Positions 26,980 through 36,070 of a stretch of DNA of 48,472 nt are shown here, in pieces. Source of the DNA: Bacteroidales bacterium (GTDB taxonomy: Bacteria > Bacteroidota > Bacteroidia > Bacteroidales > Marinilabiliaceae). Position 1 is the first letter of the stretch. Every line of letters begins with the position of its first letter. The stretch is taken from NCBI GenBank assembly GCA_024401355.1, contig JAKSLF010000021.1, forward strand, positions 1 to 48,472, given 5' to 3'. The translations under genes and the position numbers were made by a program. The notes below the pieces were generated by a model, which was given only the letters and a program-made list of their open reading frames with translations, had not been told where the DNA came from and made no database searches.

Positions 26980-29241
26980 CTATATTCTAACTCCAACGAT
27001 TAGCATATCGTCTGTCTGCTCACATGCATCTCCCCTACTTCCTGCCATCCACGAATCTATCGTCAACTCTAGCTTTGCCTGCTGGGTCGTCAGCGGCATG
27101 TAGCTTATGTCTTCTAGTATATTTATCAGTCGCTTCGAACTATATTTCTTTATCTCTTTATTACTGTCATATCCAAACTGGTCCGTAATTCCATCTGTAT
27201 ACATGTACAGCAGTTCCCCACCTTCCACATCTATCTCATGGTCTTTGAACAGTCCGTTCCTAAGCGAGGTTCCTATCGACATTCTATCTGCATCATATCT
27301 TGTTGCTTTCTTGTCTTTTATTACTATCAACGGTCTGAATGCTCCTGCATAATGCATTTTCTTTCTATCCGGACTCACAACTACCATCGACATGTCAATA
27401 CCGTCCTTGTTGTCACCGTCATATCCGTTCTGATTCAACGACCTTTTGAATATCCGGTTCACTTCATCCAGCATTTTACCTGCAGATGCTTCATATTTCG
27501 TAAGCTTTTGCGTCACTTCATTTAGTATGGATATTCCCAGCATACTCAAAAAAGCACCAGGAACTCCATGACCCGTACAGTCGGCCACAACAAGTATTCT
27601 GTAGTCATCTACATTCAACGCCCAATAAAAGTCGCCCGATACAATCCTCAATGGTCTATAAATTACCATGTTACTGCCCCATACCGAGTTCATCATCGTT
27701 TCCGACGGCATCGCCGCTCTTTGCAGCACACTCGCATAGTTCATTCCGTCCACCATCTCACGATTGGCATTGACTATCAGTTTGTTCTGGCTTTCCAAAT
27801 GTATATTTTGTGCTTCTATTATCGATTTCTGATGCTCAAGCGATTCGTTTTGCAGCACTATCCTTTCCTGCTGTTCTTTCAATGTTTGATTCTGCTCATC
27901 CAACTGTATGTTTAACTTTTTTCTGCGTATGTTTGTACGCACTTCCATTCCTATCGTCAGCAACATCATTACCAATGCGACAACACATGCCGCAATCACT
28001 CCCCTTCTCCATTCCGACTTCACTCTCATCTGTTCCGATGCTATGTCTCGCTCTCTTAGCTTTGCCTCATACTCCTGTTGAACCCCAATGGCCGCAGCTT
28101 TCGATATGTAGTCTACATTGTCCTGCTTCGCTACATATTCCAACATCATATTCTGATAATACGAGAGCTTTTTATAGTCTCCTGTTTTCTCATACAAAGG
28201 AATAGCAGTCTCACATATCGACTGCACTATGTTTGTCTCTTTGTTTTCTATATCTATTTCCTCTACAACCTGCTCTATAATCTTTTCTGCTTCTCTATAT
28301 TTCTCCTCTTCAATACATATACTCGCTTTTTGTAATTCCAATAGCAGCCTTTGATGTGTCAGGTCAGATTCAGATACGTATGCCAAACCAGCCTCCACAA
28401 CTTTCCTGCAGCTGTCCAGAAGCATTCTCTTCTCTTTTTCATCTTTTGTTATCTGCGCATACTCCAACAAGACTGTACTATAGCTTTCAGCCACTCTCGA
28501 ACGTCCTCTGTTACTATCCTCTTGGTCAAATTTCTTCATTGCTTCTGCCATATATCGACAGGCTTTTTCATAATCTTTTACATCATGCGTTTTCATGAAT
28601 TTCACAACGCTTATTCTGCCTCTGAGATAGTAATATTCCGTATTGTCATCATCTTCCACATTGCACAGCGATTCAACTATTTCCATACATTCTTCCGCAT
28701 CGTCTATCATATCTGCTTCTATATCAACGTTGCTTAACTGAAATAGTATATCTATCATGTTTGTCGTGTCATGTTGCTGTTCTGCTTCTAAAAGTGCCTT
28801 GCGGAAGTTGTCTATCGCTCTCGATCCGTCATTCAACATGTCATAACCCATCGCTACATATTGATAATAGAGTGGCAACTTATCTCTTCTTCCTATTGAA
28901 TCAGCTATTGCTATCGCCTTGTACGCACTTTCACAACTCTTCACGCATTCGTCTTGGTAATAATACGCCCATGACAAATAACCCAGAAAGCACATCTCCT
29001 GCTCGCTATCTTTCAATTTTAACGCCAAGTCCAGTCCCTGCTTTGCATACTTCATTGTCGAGTCAGCACTATTGTGTTGTTTGGCTAACATGTTCAGAAC
29101 TGACAGTTTTGCTGTGTCCTCATCCATTTTCAGTGCCACTTTCGACAAACTATCAAGATACATGTCCTTGTCTGCATTTTCTGCCGACAAACAAATACTA
29201 CCTACTAATAAACAAATTATTATCGACGTTAACTTGGTCAT
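26980..29241 (-). CDS. TPR sensor with SpoIIE-type protein phosphatase domain
   Basis: The 753-residue protein begins with a signal peptide (ICLLVGSICLSAENA). A region of TPR-like helices spans about residues 25-390, followed by one membrane segment (VIAACVVALVMMLLTIGMEV, ~415-435) and a coiled coil (EQNQTLKEQQERIVLQN). The C-terminal PP2C/SpoIIE serine phosphatase domain (~520-753) shows RIVSGDFYWAL, VADCTGHGVPGAFLSMLG, GIDMSMVVVSPD and YMYTDGITDQFG. The metal-binding Asp residues of these motifs are present. Such proteins sense through the periplasmic part and dephosphorylate a cytoplasmic partner, often an anti-anti-sigma factor; no partner gene is adjacent. A -7 box lies at 29316-29323. 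Confidence 0.9.
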   Translation of the reverse strand: MTKLTSIIICLLVGSICLSAENADKDMYLDSLSKVALKMDEDTAKLSVLNMLAKQHNSADSTMKYAKQGLDLALKLKDSEQEMCFLGYLSWAYYYQDECVKSCESAYKAIAIADSIGRRDKLPLYYQYVAMGYDMLNDGSRAIDNFRKALLEAEQQHDTTNMIDILFQLSNVDIEADMIDDAEECMEIVESLCNVEDDDNTEYYYLRGRISVVKFMKTHDVKDYEKACRYMAEAMKKFDQEDSNRGRSRVAESYSTVLLEYAQITKDEKEKRMLLDSCRKVVEAGLAYVSESDLTHQRLLLELQKASICIEEEKYREAEKIIEQVVEEIDIENKETNIVQSICETAIPLYEKTGDYKKLSYYQNMMLEYVAKQDNVDYISKAAAIGVQQEYEAKLRERDIASEQMRVKSEWRRGVIAACVVALVMMLLTIGMEVRTNIRRKKLNIQLDEQNQTLKEQQERIVLQNESLEHQKSIIEAQNIHLESQNKLIVNANREMVDGMNYASVLQRAAMPSETMMNSVWGSNMVIYRPLRIVSGDFYWALNVDDYRILVVADCTGHGVPGAFLSMLGISILNEVTQKLTKYEASAGKMLDEVNRIFKRSLNQNGYDGDNKDGIDMSMVVVSPDRKKMHYAGAFRPLIVIKDKKATRYDADRMSIGTSLRNGLFKDHEIDVEGGELLYMYTDGITDQFGYDSNKEIKKYSSKRLINILEDISYMPLTTQQAKLELTIDSWMAGSRGDACEQTDDMLIVGVRI

Positions 29242-29315
29242 TGTTAATCACTTTGTCATTTAACTTAGATCTTTACTTTCTGCTTTTATTCGAGCATTTT
29301 TCATACAATCTTTTG

Positions 29316-29323
29316 CAAAGATA
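29316..29323 (-). promoter_or_regulatory. -7 promoter box of the SpoIIE-type gene
   Basis: On the minus strand TATCTTTG matches TAnnTTTG, about 75 nt upstream of the start at 29241. The sequence 19-20 nt further up (AATG/TAAT) is a poor -33 match. Confidence 0.45.
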
Positions 29324-29372
29324 CTAATTCTATGTTTTACTTCATTATTAATGTCAATTTTTCTTCATTTAT

Positions 29373-29403
29373 TATGCTTTTATCTTCATCTTCACTATCT
29401 TTG
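29373..29403 (+). promoter_or_regulatory. promoter of the TPR-aroE unit
   Basis: TATG (29373-29376) and TATCTTTG (29396-29403) are separated by 19 nt. Transcription would start within a few bases of the ATG at 29411, which implies a very short or absent leader. Confidence 0.55.
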
Positions 29404-29410
29404 CACTTAT

Positions 29411-30835
29411 ATGAACAAATATAACGGAGATAATATAAATCCTAATTATGTGGAACTTTTGATGGCCGATATCAAATCCGGCAAGCTCCACTATGTCGAC
29501 ATTCTCGAAATCGAAGATTGTGCCGACTATTTGTTCATCCTGCAGCGATGGGACGATATAAAGCTTCTCATCGACTATTGCCTTAAATTACATCCCGACT
29601 CCGATGAGATTCTCTTTATAAAAGCAAAATATCTCATCGAAACACAGCACTTCAAAAAGGCTAAGGATTTACTCGATTTCATAGCTCCCAACTATGTCAA
29701 CGACCCATACTATTATATTAGTTATGGATGGCTTTACCTTAAGCAGGATCTGCAACAAGATGCTTTAAAGCATTTCGACAAGGCTATTGAACTTGATAAT
29801 GAGGTGCGCTATGAAATTGCCATGAACCTCAACCAGTTAGGACTCCATGAGCAGGTCATTAAATATATCACTCCTGTCGTCGAGAATTCACCTGAGGATT
29901 CCGAAGCTATGTTCGAATATGCATTCGCCCTCGACAAGATCGGACGCATCGATGAGGCCCAGGAGGCATACGAAAAACTTGTCGATGTAAGTCCGCTCTA
30001 CCCTGCTGCTTGGTATAACCTCGGCATCATATACAACAATAGCGGGCAATACGATAAGGCGGTCATGGCCTACGACACTGCTGTCACCGTCAACCCCGAC
30101 TATGCTGAACCATACTTCAATATGGGCAATTCATATATCAATATGATGCAATACGACAAGGCTCTCGACTGCTATTTCGAGTACGCTTCTTTCTGCGATC
30201 AGTCGCAGCTCGATACCGTTATGCAATATATTGGAGAATGCTGGTGGGAACTCGGCAATTACGACTACTCCCGCCGTTTCTATGAACGTGCTACCAATGC
30301 CTATCCCGATAGGCCCGAATTATGGTACGGTCTTGCACTGGCCAATATCGAACTAGGAAACCACACCGAAGGTCTGAAGTGCCTCGACACGGCTATCAAG
30401 CTCGACCCTGACGGTTCCGAATACTTTTTCGCTCGCGCACAGTCATACTATTATCAAGAAAAATACGACTACGCGTATGACGAATTGATGCTCGGTATCG
30501 AACGTGATCCAGAAGCTGTCCTCGCCTGGTTTGAAGCTTTCAAAATTTGGGTGAATAAGCACATGGATTCAAATCCAGAGGATTTTGTCTCTATGCATAT
30601 CGCTCGTTTCGACCAATGCAATGCCCTTTTGTTTATCTTTTGCTTCATCATTTTTACTACAACAAGTGATGCTCCAAGCATAAAAAAAGCACAAAAGAAT
30701 TTGGATCATATCGCAAAGGTTTCACCCGATACTATATACATGGCAAGTGAGGACGAGATACTCAGAGATATGCTCGAACTCCCTAATGTCTCTAAGATTC
30801 TAACTAATAATGGCATCAATCTTTCCGACATTTAG
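29411..30835 (+). CDS. cytoplasmic TPR protein
   Basis: The 474-residue protein is made of TPR units: LYLKQDLQQDALKHFDKAIE, YNNSGQYDKAVMAYDTAVTV, YINMMQYDKALDCYFEYA, and ALANIELGNHTEGLKCLDTA, each with the usual G/A-Y-F/A spacing. There is no signal peptide once the start is set at 29411 (MNKYNGDNINPNYV); the frame is open further upstream but that part overlaps the promoter. A later ATG at 29462 (MADIKSG) is the main alternative. No enzyme domain is visible, so a scaffold role is likely. aroE follows after 48 nt without a strong promoter between, so the two are probably co-transcribed. Confidence 0.85.
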   Translation: MNKYNGDNINPNYVELLMADIKSGKLHYVDILEIEDCADYLFILQRWDDIKLLIDYCLKLHPDSDEILFIKAKYLIETQHFKKAKDLLDFIAPNYVNDPYYYISYGWLYLKQDLQQDALKHFDKAIELDNEVRYEIAMNLNQLGLHEQVIKYITPVVENSPEDSEAMFEYAFALDKIGRIDEAQEAYEKLVDVSPLYPAAWYNLGIIYNNSGQYDKAVMAYDTAVTVNPDYAEPYFNMGNSYINMMQYDKALDCYFEYASFCDQSQLDTVMQYIGECWWELGNYDYSRRFYERATNAYPDRPELWYGLALANIELGNHTEGLKCLDTAIKLDPDGSEYFFARAQSYYYQEKYDYAYDELMLGIERDPEAVLAWFEAFKIWVNKHMDSNPEDFVSMHIARFDQCNALLFIFCFIIFTTTSDAPSIKKAQKNLDHIAKVSPDTIYMASEDEILRDMLELPNVSKILTNNGINLSDI

Positions 30836-30883
30836 CCTTATTTTTCATTCGTAATTATTTATGACTCATAATATATAATTTAT

Positions 30884-31624
30884 ATGCTTTACGGTCTTAT
30901 CGGAATGCCTCTCGGACATTCATTCTCACAGAAATACTTCACTGAGAAGTTCAATAACGAACATATCGACTCTGAATACAACCTCTACCCTCTCGAACAC
31001 ATCGAGGATGTCGTCAACCTGATGGACAGCCATCCCGATCTTGTTGGATTCAATGTCACAATTCCTTACAAGCAGCAGATTATTCCTTTCCTCGACGAAC
31101 TCGATCCTGAGGCTGCCGAGGTTGGTGCTGTCAATGTTGTCAAGATCTCCTACGTCAATGGCAAACGACACCTCAAGGGTTTCAATAGCGACATCTATGG
31201 TTTCTACAATTCAATAAAGCCTTTCATCCGTCCCGAGGTCCATCATAAGGCTCTTATTCTCGGCACTGGCGGAGCTTCCAAGGCTGTTAGAGCGATGCTC
31301 GCCAAGTTGGGACTTCAGTACAAGTTCGTCTCTCGCTCTGCCAAGGACGGTCAGTTTACTTATTCTCAGCTCAACAAGGAGATTCTCGACGAATATAAGG
31401 TTATTGTCAATTGCTCGCCACTAGGCACATTCCCTAATGTCGACTCTTGCCCCGATATTCCTTACGAGTTCATCACTCCTGACCATCTTGCATTCGACCT
31501 CGTATACAATCCTGAAGAGACTCTTTTCCTACGTAAGGCACGCGAACATGGTGCCGCTACAAAAAACGGTCTCGAAATGCTCCATCTTCAGGCCGAAGGC
31601 GCTTGGCGTTACTGGAACGAATAG
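30884..31624 (+). CDS. aroE: shikimate dehydrogenase
   Basis: AroE reduces 3-dehydroshikimate with NADPH in the chorismate pathway. The 246-residue protein shows the substrate residues: S13 and S15 in PLGHSFSQKYF, K63 in NVTIPYKQQI and D103 in GFNSDIYGF. It also has the nucleotide loop LGTGGASKAV and, towards the end, NCSPLGTFPN, DLVYNPEET and the C-terminal NGLEMLHLQAEGAW. The length is at the short end for the family but complete. It sits 48 nt behind the TPR gene. Confidence 0.95.
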   Translation: MLYGLIGMPLGHSFSQKYFTEKFNNEHIDSEYNLYPLEHIEDVVNLMDSHPDLVGFNVTIPYKQQIIPFLDELDPEAAEVGAVNVVKISYVNGKRHLKGFNSDIYGFYNSIKPFIRPEVHHKALILGTGGASKAVRAMLAKLGLQYKFVSRSAKDGQFTYSQLNKEILDEYKVIVNCSPLGTFPNVDSCPDIPYEFITPDHLAFDLVYNPEETLFLRKAREHGAATKNGLEMLHLQAEGAWRYWNE

Positions 31625-31707
31625 TCCCAACGACACTTTTGTGGCATGATGTTTGCTGACATTGTTTTTGTTCACTATTTGTTCAACTGTTTAAATTATA
31701 TGACATT

Positions 31708-32115
31708 ATGGCAGAACAGAAATTTGATGGACAGCAAATGCTGATTGGCTACGACAAGAACTATTCAGAAAAAGGGTTCTGGGACAAGCTTAAGGATGTG
31801 GCTCTCAAGGCAGGACAAAAGGTTATCTACTATGCTCTCCTGCTCTACTACACCGCTACGTCCAATTCAACTCCAACCGAAGCTAAGATTCTTATCTATT
31901 CAGCTATCGGCTATTTCATTCTGCCTATGGACCTTGTTCCCGACTGGATTCCTGCTGTTGGCTTCACCGACGATGCCGCGGCTCTTTTTGCTTGCTACCG
32001 CACTGTGGCAAGCCACGTGACTAAGGATATTGAAAAAATGGCAGAGTCTAAGTTGTCTGAATGGTTCGGCAAGGTCGATCATAACGAACTTAAAGGCTAT
32101 CTCAATTCAAAATAG
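31708..32115 (+). CDS. DUF1232 (YkvA-like) protein
   Basis: The 135-residue protein carries the DUF1232 core SAIGYFILPMDLVPDWIPAV followed by GFTDDAAAL at about residues 70-98; the family is membrane-associated in many bacteria but its biochemical role is unknown. The N-terminus (FWDKLKDVALKAGQKVIYYALLLYY) is an amphipathic to hydrophobic helix. It ends 14 nt before the convergent metallo-hydrolase gene; no terminator is seen in that gap. Confidence 0.88.
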   Translation: MAEQKFDGQQMLIGYDKNYSEKGFWDKLKDVALKAGQKVIYYALLLYYTATSNSTPTEAKILIYSAIGYFILPMDLVPDWIPAVGFTDDAAALFACYRTVASHVTKDIEKMAESKLSEWFGKVDHNELKGYLNSK

Positions 32116-32129
32116 CCAACTTTTTGTAT

Positions 32130-32861
32130 TCATCTCATCTGGTCGGCGTGCTGGCAGTCTATACATACCTGTCCACGCCGATCTATTTTTATGAATCCTA
32201 CACCCAGTTTTTCTATCGCATCAGCCTCGCTGTTCATCTCTTCAAACATCTCCCAACTGTGCATCGGTATTAATGTCACTGGCTTTATCTCTCTACAAAA
32301 CTGCTCTACTCCACTCCTGAACCCATCTCCTATATGTGGATCTACAGGATATAACGCCACATCACAATGCTTCACTATTGGCTTCATCTTCTCCAGCTCT
32401 GCAACAAAGTGTCCATGCATCACTTTCTGCTGCTCTTCTGTCTGTATGTCAGGCCTCTGCCAGTCGTTGAAGTCTCCTGCGTGATATATCTTCCAACCCT
32501 CTATCTCTATCAGGTATGACACACCAACATCTGTCGAACCACATGCCGTTATCTTCACTCGTTCGTCCTCATATTCTTCTCCTCTGTGAAGCCATGTTAT
32601 TCCCTCCATGCCCCTCAAAGGCTTATTCTTCCTCCTGATGTCGTTCGACAGTATTTTCATATACACTCCATCCCAGAATATTATCTCCGGATTGAAATGG
32701 TCATGATGCACATGCGACGACAAAACATACAACGGCTTGTCCCCTCTCTCCCTGGCTTTTCTGACTATTTCGTCTGGCGTGTCCTCCCAATAGTCTGTCA
32801 CTATTGTAGCTTTATCGCACTCTATCAGAAAACAACTATGATGTACGTATGTTATTTTCAT
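32130..32861 (-). CDS. metallo-beta-lactamase-fold hydrolase
   Basis: The 243-residue protein has the zinc-binding HxHxDH motif SSHVHHDHF (H50, H52, D54, H55), a second-site YHAGDFN segment and a late LIPMHSWE histidine. It belongs to the UlaG-like or uncharacterised MBL hydrolases (start MKITYVHHSCFLIE); the substrate is unknown. The preceding gene on the same strand (DUF4145-like) ends 3 nt before its start, so the two are an operon. Confidence 0.88.
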   Translation of the reverse strand: MKITYVHHSCFLIECDKATIVTDYWEDTPDEIVRKARERGDKPLYVLSSHVHHDHFNPEIIFWDGVYMKILSNDIRRKNKPLRGMEGITWLHRGEEYEDERVKITACGSTDVGVSYLIEIEGWKIYHAGDFNDWQRPDIQTEEQQKVMHGHFVAELEKMKPIVKHCDVALYPVDPHIGDGFRSGVEQFCREIKPVTLIPMHSWEMFEEMNSEADAIEKLGVGFIKIDRRGQVCIDCQHADQMR

Positions 32862-32864
32862 CTT

Positions 32865-33326
32865 CTATTCTCCCAGATCCTCAGGAATGTCAAACGAAGC
32901 TGCCATCGGCATGTATGTCGGTATTACACTTATCTGTCCATACTCTTTCAACATTGTCCCGACAACATGAAACAGCAACTCTACTACGTATGGCATTCCC
33001 TCCATGTCTTCCCCCAAGTTGGCTGTAGCATTGCTTCTTCGTCTTATTTGCCTTATCGGCCTCTGTATGTCCATGTTCTCCAGTGCCACTAGCAATGGCT
33101 CATGGTCAAGCATTGTCGAAAGCGACGCTCCTTCCATCTCTTTCAGTCCCTCTTTCTGGCTGACATACCTGCACACTTCTTCTATGGCCGCCTTGCATTG
33201 TCTGGCAGACTCCTTCGGGTCCGTCAGCTGGTTTTGCTCAGCTCCGACGCATGTTTCACCCAGTTTCTTGCAGCCCTCTATCTGTGCGATATACTCAAAG
33301 TTCGATTCTATTCCTTTTTCTGACAT
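32865..33326 (-). CDS. DUF4145-like small protein
   Basis: The 153-residue product starts at the ATG at 33326 (MSEKGIESNFEYIAQIEG). The pattern NFEYI...AEQNQLTDPKESARQCKAAIEEVCRYV resembles the all-helical DUF4145 domain often fused to restriction-enzyme subunits and helicases, but here it stands alone. The second half (QRPIRQIRRRSNATANL...) is not recognised. A frame extension upstream to 33371 exists but begins with a poorly conserved, lysine-rich stretch. It is the first gene of an operon with the metallo-hydrolase and diverges from the helicase gene. The function is unknown. Confidence 0.6.
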   Translation of the reverse strand: MSEKGIESNFEYIAQIEGCKKLGETCVGAEQNQLTDPKESARQCKAAIEEVCRYVSQKEGLKEMEGASLSTMLDHEPLLVALENMDIQRPIRQIRRRSNATANLGEDMEGMPYVVELLFHVVGTMLKEYGQISVIPTYMPMAASFDIPEDLGE

Positions 33327-33381
33327 GTTTCTCTGTTTTTTGATTTTGCAAAATAAATAATTTTTCTTCAAGATAATTCGT

Positions 33382-33389
33382 TATATTTG
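33382..33389 (+). promoter_or_regulatory. -7 promoter box of the helicase gene
   Basis: TATATTTG matches TAnnTTTG and lies 21 nt before the ATG at 33411. The region 19-20 nt upstream has no clear TTTG. Its position argues against starting the helicase at the upstream TTG (33387). Confidence 0.5.
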
Positions 33390-33410
33390 CTGAAAAATAA
33401 TTCCTTTCTT

Positions 33411-35930
33411 ATGACTGAAAAGGTTTTCGACTCCACCCAACAGGCTGTTATCGATTTCAACAAGGGTTGTGCTCTTGTCCTTGCCGCTCCCGGATGTGGC
33501 AAGACCGAGGTGCTTAGTCAGCGCATTCTCAAGGCTCACAATGTCTATAATGTTCCCTATTCCGATATGCTCTGCATAACGTTCACCAATCGCGCCTCAC
33601 GCGAGATGAAGGAACGTATCCAGGCTCGTGTAGGTGACGTTCTCGATGATGTTTTTGTCGGCAACCTTCACCGCTTCTGCATCAATTTCCTCTACGCCAA
33701 CGAAATAGTTCCTGTCGACACTGGCATCCTCGACGATACCGACCAGGCCGAGTTTATCGCCGAGATGTTCAATATGGATATCGACCGTCTGCGCAGTAGC
33801 GACATTTCTGGGGTCCTCAATTTCGCCGCCTATATCACCGAAGCACAACTCAACCTTCCTGTCGAACTTCAGATTCATAAGTCCCGTGTCGATCTAAACA
33901 ATCACTATGCCCGCGAAAGGGCTATGCAATATATCAACTATAAGAAGGATAATAATGTTATAGATTTCGACGATCTTATCATCTTAACATACAGCGCCTT
34001 GATGTCACCTACTTATAGGGATGATTTCACTATGGCAAACTACCGCTGGGTACAGGTCGACGAGATTCAGGATCTCAATCCTCTGCAGCTGGCTATTGTC
34101 GAGAAGATTACTGCTCCCGACAATTACTGTGCCGTCTATCTTGGCGACCAGCGACAGTCTATCTACTCTTTTCTCGGTGCCCGTGCCGAAAGCATCAGGC
34201 AACTGCGTGACCGCTGTGGCAACAATTTCTTCATCTTCTCTAGCAACTACCGTTCTCCAGACTATATGCTGAAGATGCTCAATCAATATGCCACCTCTGT
34301 CCTCAATGTCTCTCCCGATTTGCTGCCTCAGCCGGCCAACACTTCCAATGCCGACGATGCTATGCTCTGCTGCTATTGTAATGATGCTTCCGAACAGTAT
34401 TATGCCATTTGCAACATGACTCAGCAACTCTGCTCTCTCTGCCCCGACGAAAGCATTGGCATTCTTGTCTCTACCAATCAGGAGGCCGAAGCTATTTCTC
34501 ATATACTCGATTCCAAAAGCATTCCAAATCTGCTCATCGCTCGCAAGGATATGTTCAAGGCTATCAGTTTCAAGACTTTGTATAGCCACCTCTCTGTCGC
34601 CGTTAGCGAAACACGTTTCTCCGAGTGGCCACGCCTACTCTATCAGACTCGCTGTCTCGACTCGCTTGCCGACTCTCGCCGTTGTGTCCAGAAGATGCGA
34701 TCTCTCGGCATCTCTCCTGCCGATCTGATGCGATATGACGCTAGCACCTACTCTATCGAGTTCTACAAGTCGTTCCGCGACAAGGAGATTGTCATTTTCG
34801 ATACAGAAACTACTGGTCTCGACATATTCAATGACGATATTATCCAGATTGCCGCCCTCAAGGTTCGCAATGGAGTTATCGTCCCTGGTTCCGAACTCGA
34901 CATTATCATCCAGACCGACAAGGTTATTCCTAGTCACCTCGGACGTATCGAGAATCCAATGGTTGCCGAATATCAACGCAGACAATCAACTCCGTCAACC
35001 ATTCCTTATCAGCATTTCATGCAGCCCGACGAGGCGTTCAGCTTCTTTGTCAACTATGTTGGCGATGACGAACTGCTCGGACATAATACCAATTTCGACG
35101 TCCACATTCTCGAAAACAATATTTCTCGCCGTTCTCCTTCAGTCCATTTTACCACTCCCGTCTTTTGGGACACTCTCAAGCTCTCTCGCCTACTCGACCC
35201 TCATCTCGCTTCACATCGTCTCGAGACTCTCCTAAGAATCTACAAACTCGAAGGCGTCAATTCTCACAATGCTCTCGATGATATTCGTGCCACTTCTTCT
35301 CTTGCCAGCTATTGCTTCAAGCAAATATACTCACGCGCGAAGGCTCAGTATGAGTTCATAACTCATCCCGTGATGAGGAAGATTCGACATCGCATGATGC
35401 AGAACTACTACCCTCTCTTTCAGCATACTACAAGCAAGTTATATGCTTCACAATGCAATGACGAACACACTCTGCCTTTCGAACTGAAATATGCCTATGA
35501 TTATCTTCTCGCCGATAAATGTATCGAACCAATAAAGCGTTTCGACTATATCTATTCACTCTTCGCTAAGGTTCTCGTGACCGACAAGGATAAGTATTTC
35601 TACCAGCATCTGACCAACCACATCAACGAAATACGTACTTTCAACGAGGCCGATCTCTACCAGAATGGCATTATCCGCGAAAAGGTTCACATCATGACTA
35701 TCCATAAGGCAAAAGGTCTCGAGTTCAACAACGTAATTGTTTTCAACGTCTCCGAAGGCTCATTCCCCACTCTTTACTCAAAAACCACCACCAACGATAT
35801 CATCGAGTCCGCCCGACGACTCTATGTTGCCCTCTCACGCTCCTCCAAGCGCCTATTCTTCACCTACGGCCCACAACTTTCCCGTTTCCTCATCCCAGTC
35901 TCGGCCCACTTCAAAAACTACTCGGTCTAA
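33411..35930 (+). CDS. UvrD/Rep-type helicase with an inserted DEDDh 3'-5' exonuclease
   Basis: The 839-residue protein is a superfamily 1A helicase: motif I APGCGKTE (K31), Ia CITFTNRASREM, II VDEIQD (D217), III LGDQRQSIYSF, IV SSNYRSP, and C-terminal V/VI segments TIHKAKGLEF (H765) and RRLYVALSRS. Between the two RecA halves, residues ~458-645 form a complete DnaQ-type exonuclease: D464 and E466 in IFDTETTGL, D563 in HNTNFDVHIL, H619 and D624 in HNALDDIRA. All five catalytic residues are intact. Start at 33411 (MTEKVFDSTQQAV) is set by the -7 box at 33382. It probably unwinds and trims 3' ends in repair. The join lies inside one open frame, so it is a real fusion. Confidence 0.9.
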   Translation: MTEKVFDSTQQAVIDFNKGCALVLAAPGCGKTEVLSQRILKAHNVYNVPYSDMLCITFTNRASREMKERIQARVGDVLDDVFVGNLHRFCINFLYANEIVPVDTGILDDTDQAEFIAEMFNMDIDRLRSSDISGVLNFAAYITEAQLNLPVELQIHKSRVDLNNHYARERAMQYINYKKDNNVIDFDDLIILTYSALMSPTYRDDFTMANYRWVQVDEIQDLNPLQLAIVEKITAPDNYCAVYLGDQRQSIYSFLGARAESIRQLRDRCGNNFFIFSSNYRSPDYMLKMLNQYATSVLNVSPDLLPQPANTSNADDAMLCCYCNDASEQYYAICNMTQQLCSLCPDESIGILVSTNQEAEAISHILDSKSIPNLLIARKDMFKAISFKTLYSHLSVAVSETRFSEWPRLLYQTRCLDSLADSRRCVQKMRSLGISPADLMRYDASTYSIEFYKSFRDKEIVIFDTETTGLDIFNDDIIQIAALKVRNGVIVPGSELDIIIQTDKVIPSHLGRIENPMVAEYQRRQSTPSTIPYQHFMQPDEAFSFFVNYVGDDELLGHNTNFDVHILENNISRRSPSVHFTTPVFWDTLKLSRLLDPHLASHRLETLLRIYKLEGVNSHNALDDIRATSSLASYCFKQIYSRAKAQYEFITHPVMRKIRHRMMQNYYPLFQHTTSKLYASQCNDEHTLPFELKYAYDYLLADKCIEPIKRFDYIYSLFAKVLVTDKDKYFYQHLTNHINEIRTFNEADLYQNGIIREKVHIMTIHKAKGLEFNNVIVFNVSEGSFPTLYSKTTTNDIIESARRLYVALSRSSKRLFFTYGPQLSRFLIPVSAHFKNYSV

Positions 35931-36035
35931 ATCAATCTCACTAGTAATCAATACCATGTTATACCATCTTTTATAATCTCGAAGAAAAAAAGCATTCCCC
36001 TAAAACCTGTGCACGATTTATGCGTAGCTTATATA

Positions 36036-36043
36036 TAGCTTTG
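36036..36043 (+). promoter_or_regulatory. -7 promoter box of the WYL-exonuclease operon
   Basis: TAGCTTTG matches TAnnTTTG and lies 27 nt before the WYL gene start. A TTTA about 16 nt further up is a weak -33. Confidence 0.45.
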
Positions 36044-36070
36044 CTGACATAAACAATAAAACGTACCACT

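Noticed and set aside
33387-33410. Upstream TTG start for the helicase
   Set aside because: It overlaps the -7 box at 33382-33389, so it cannot lie in the transcript.
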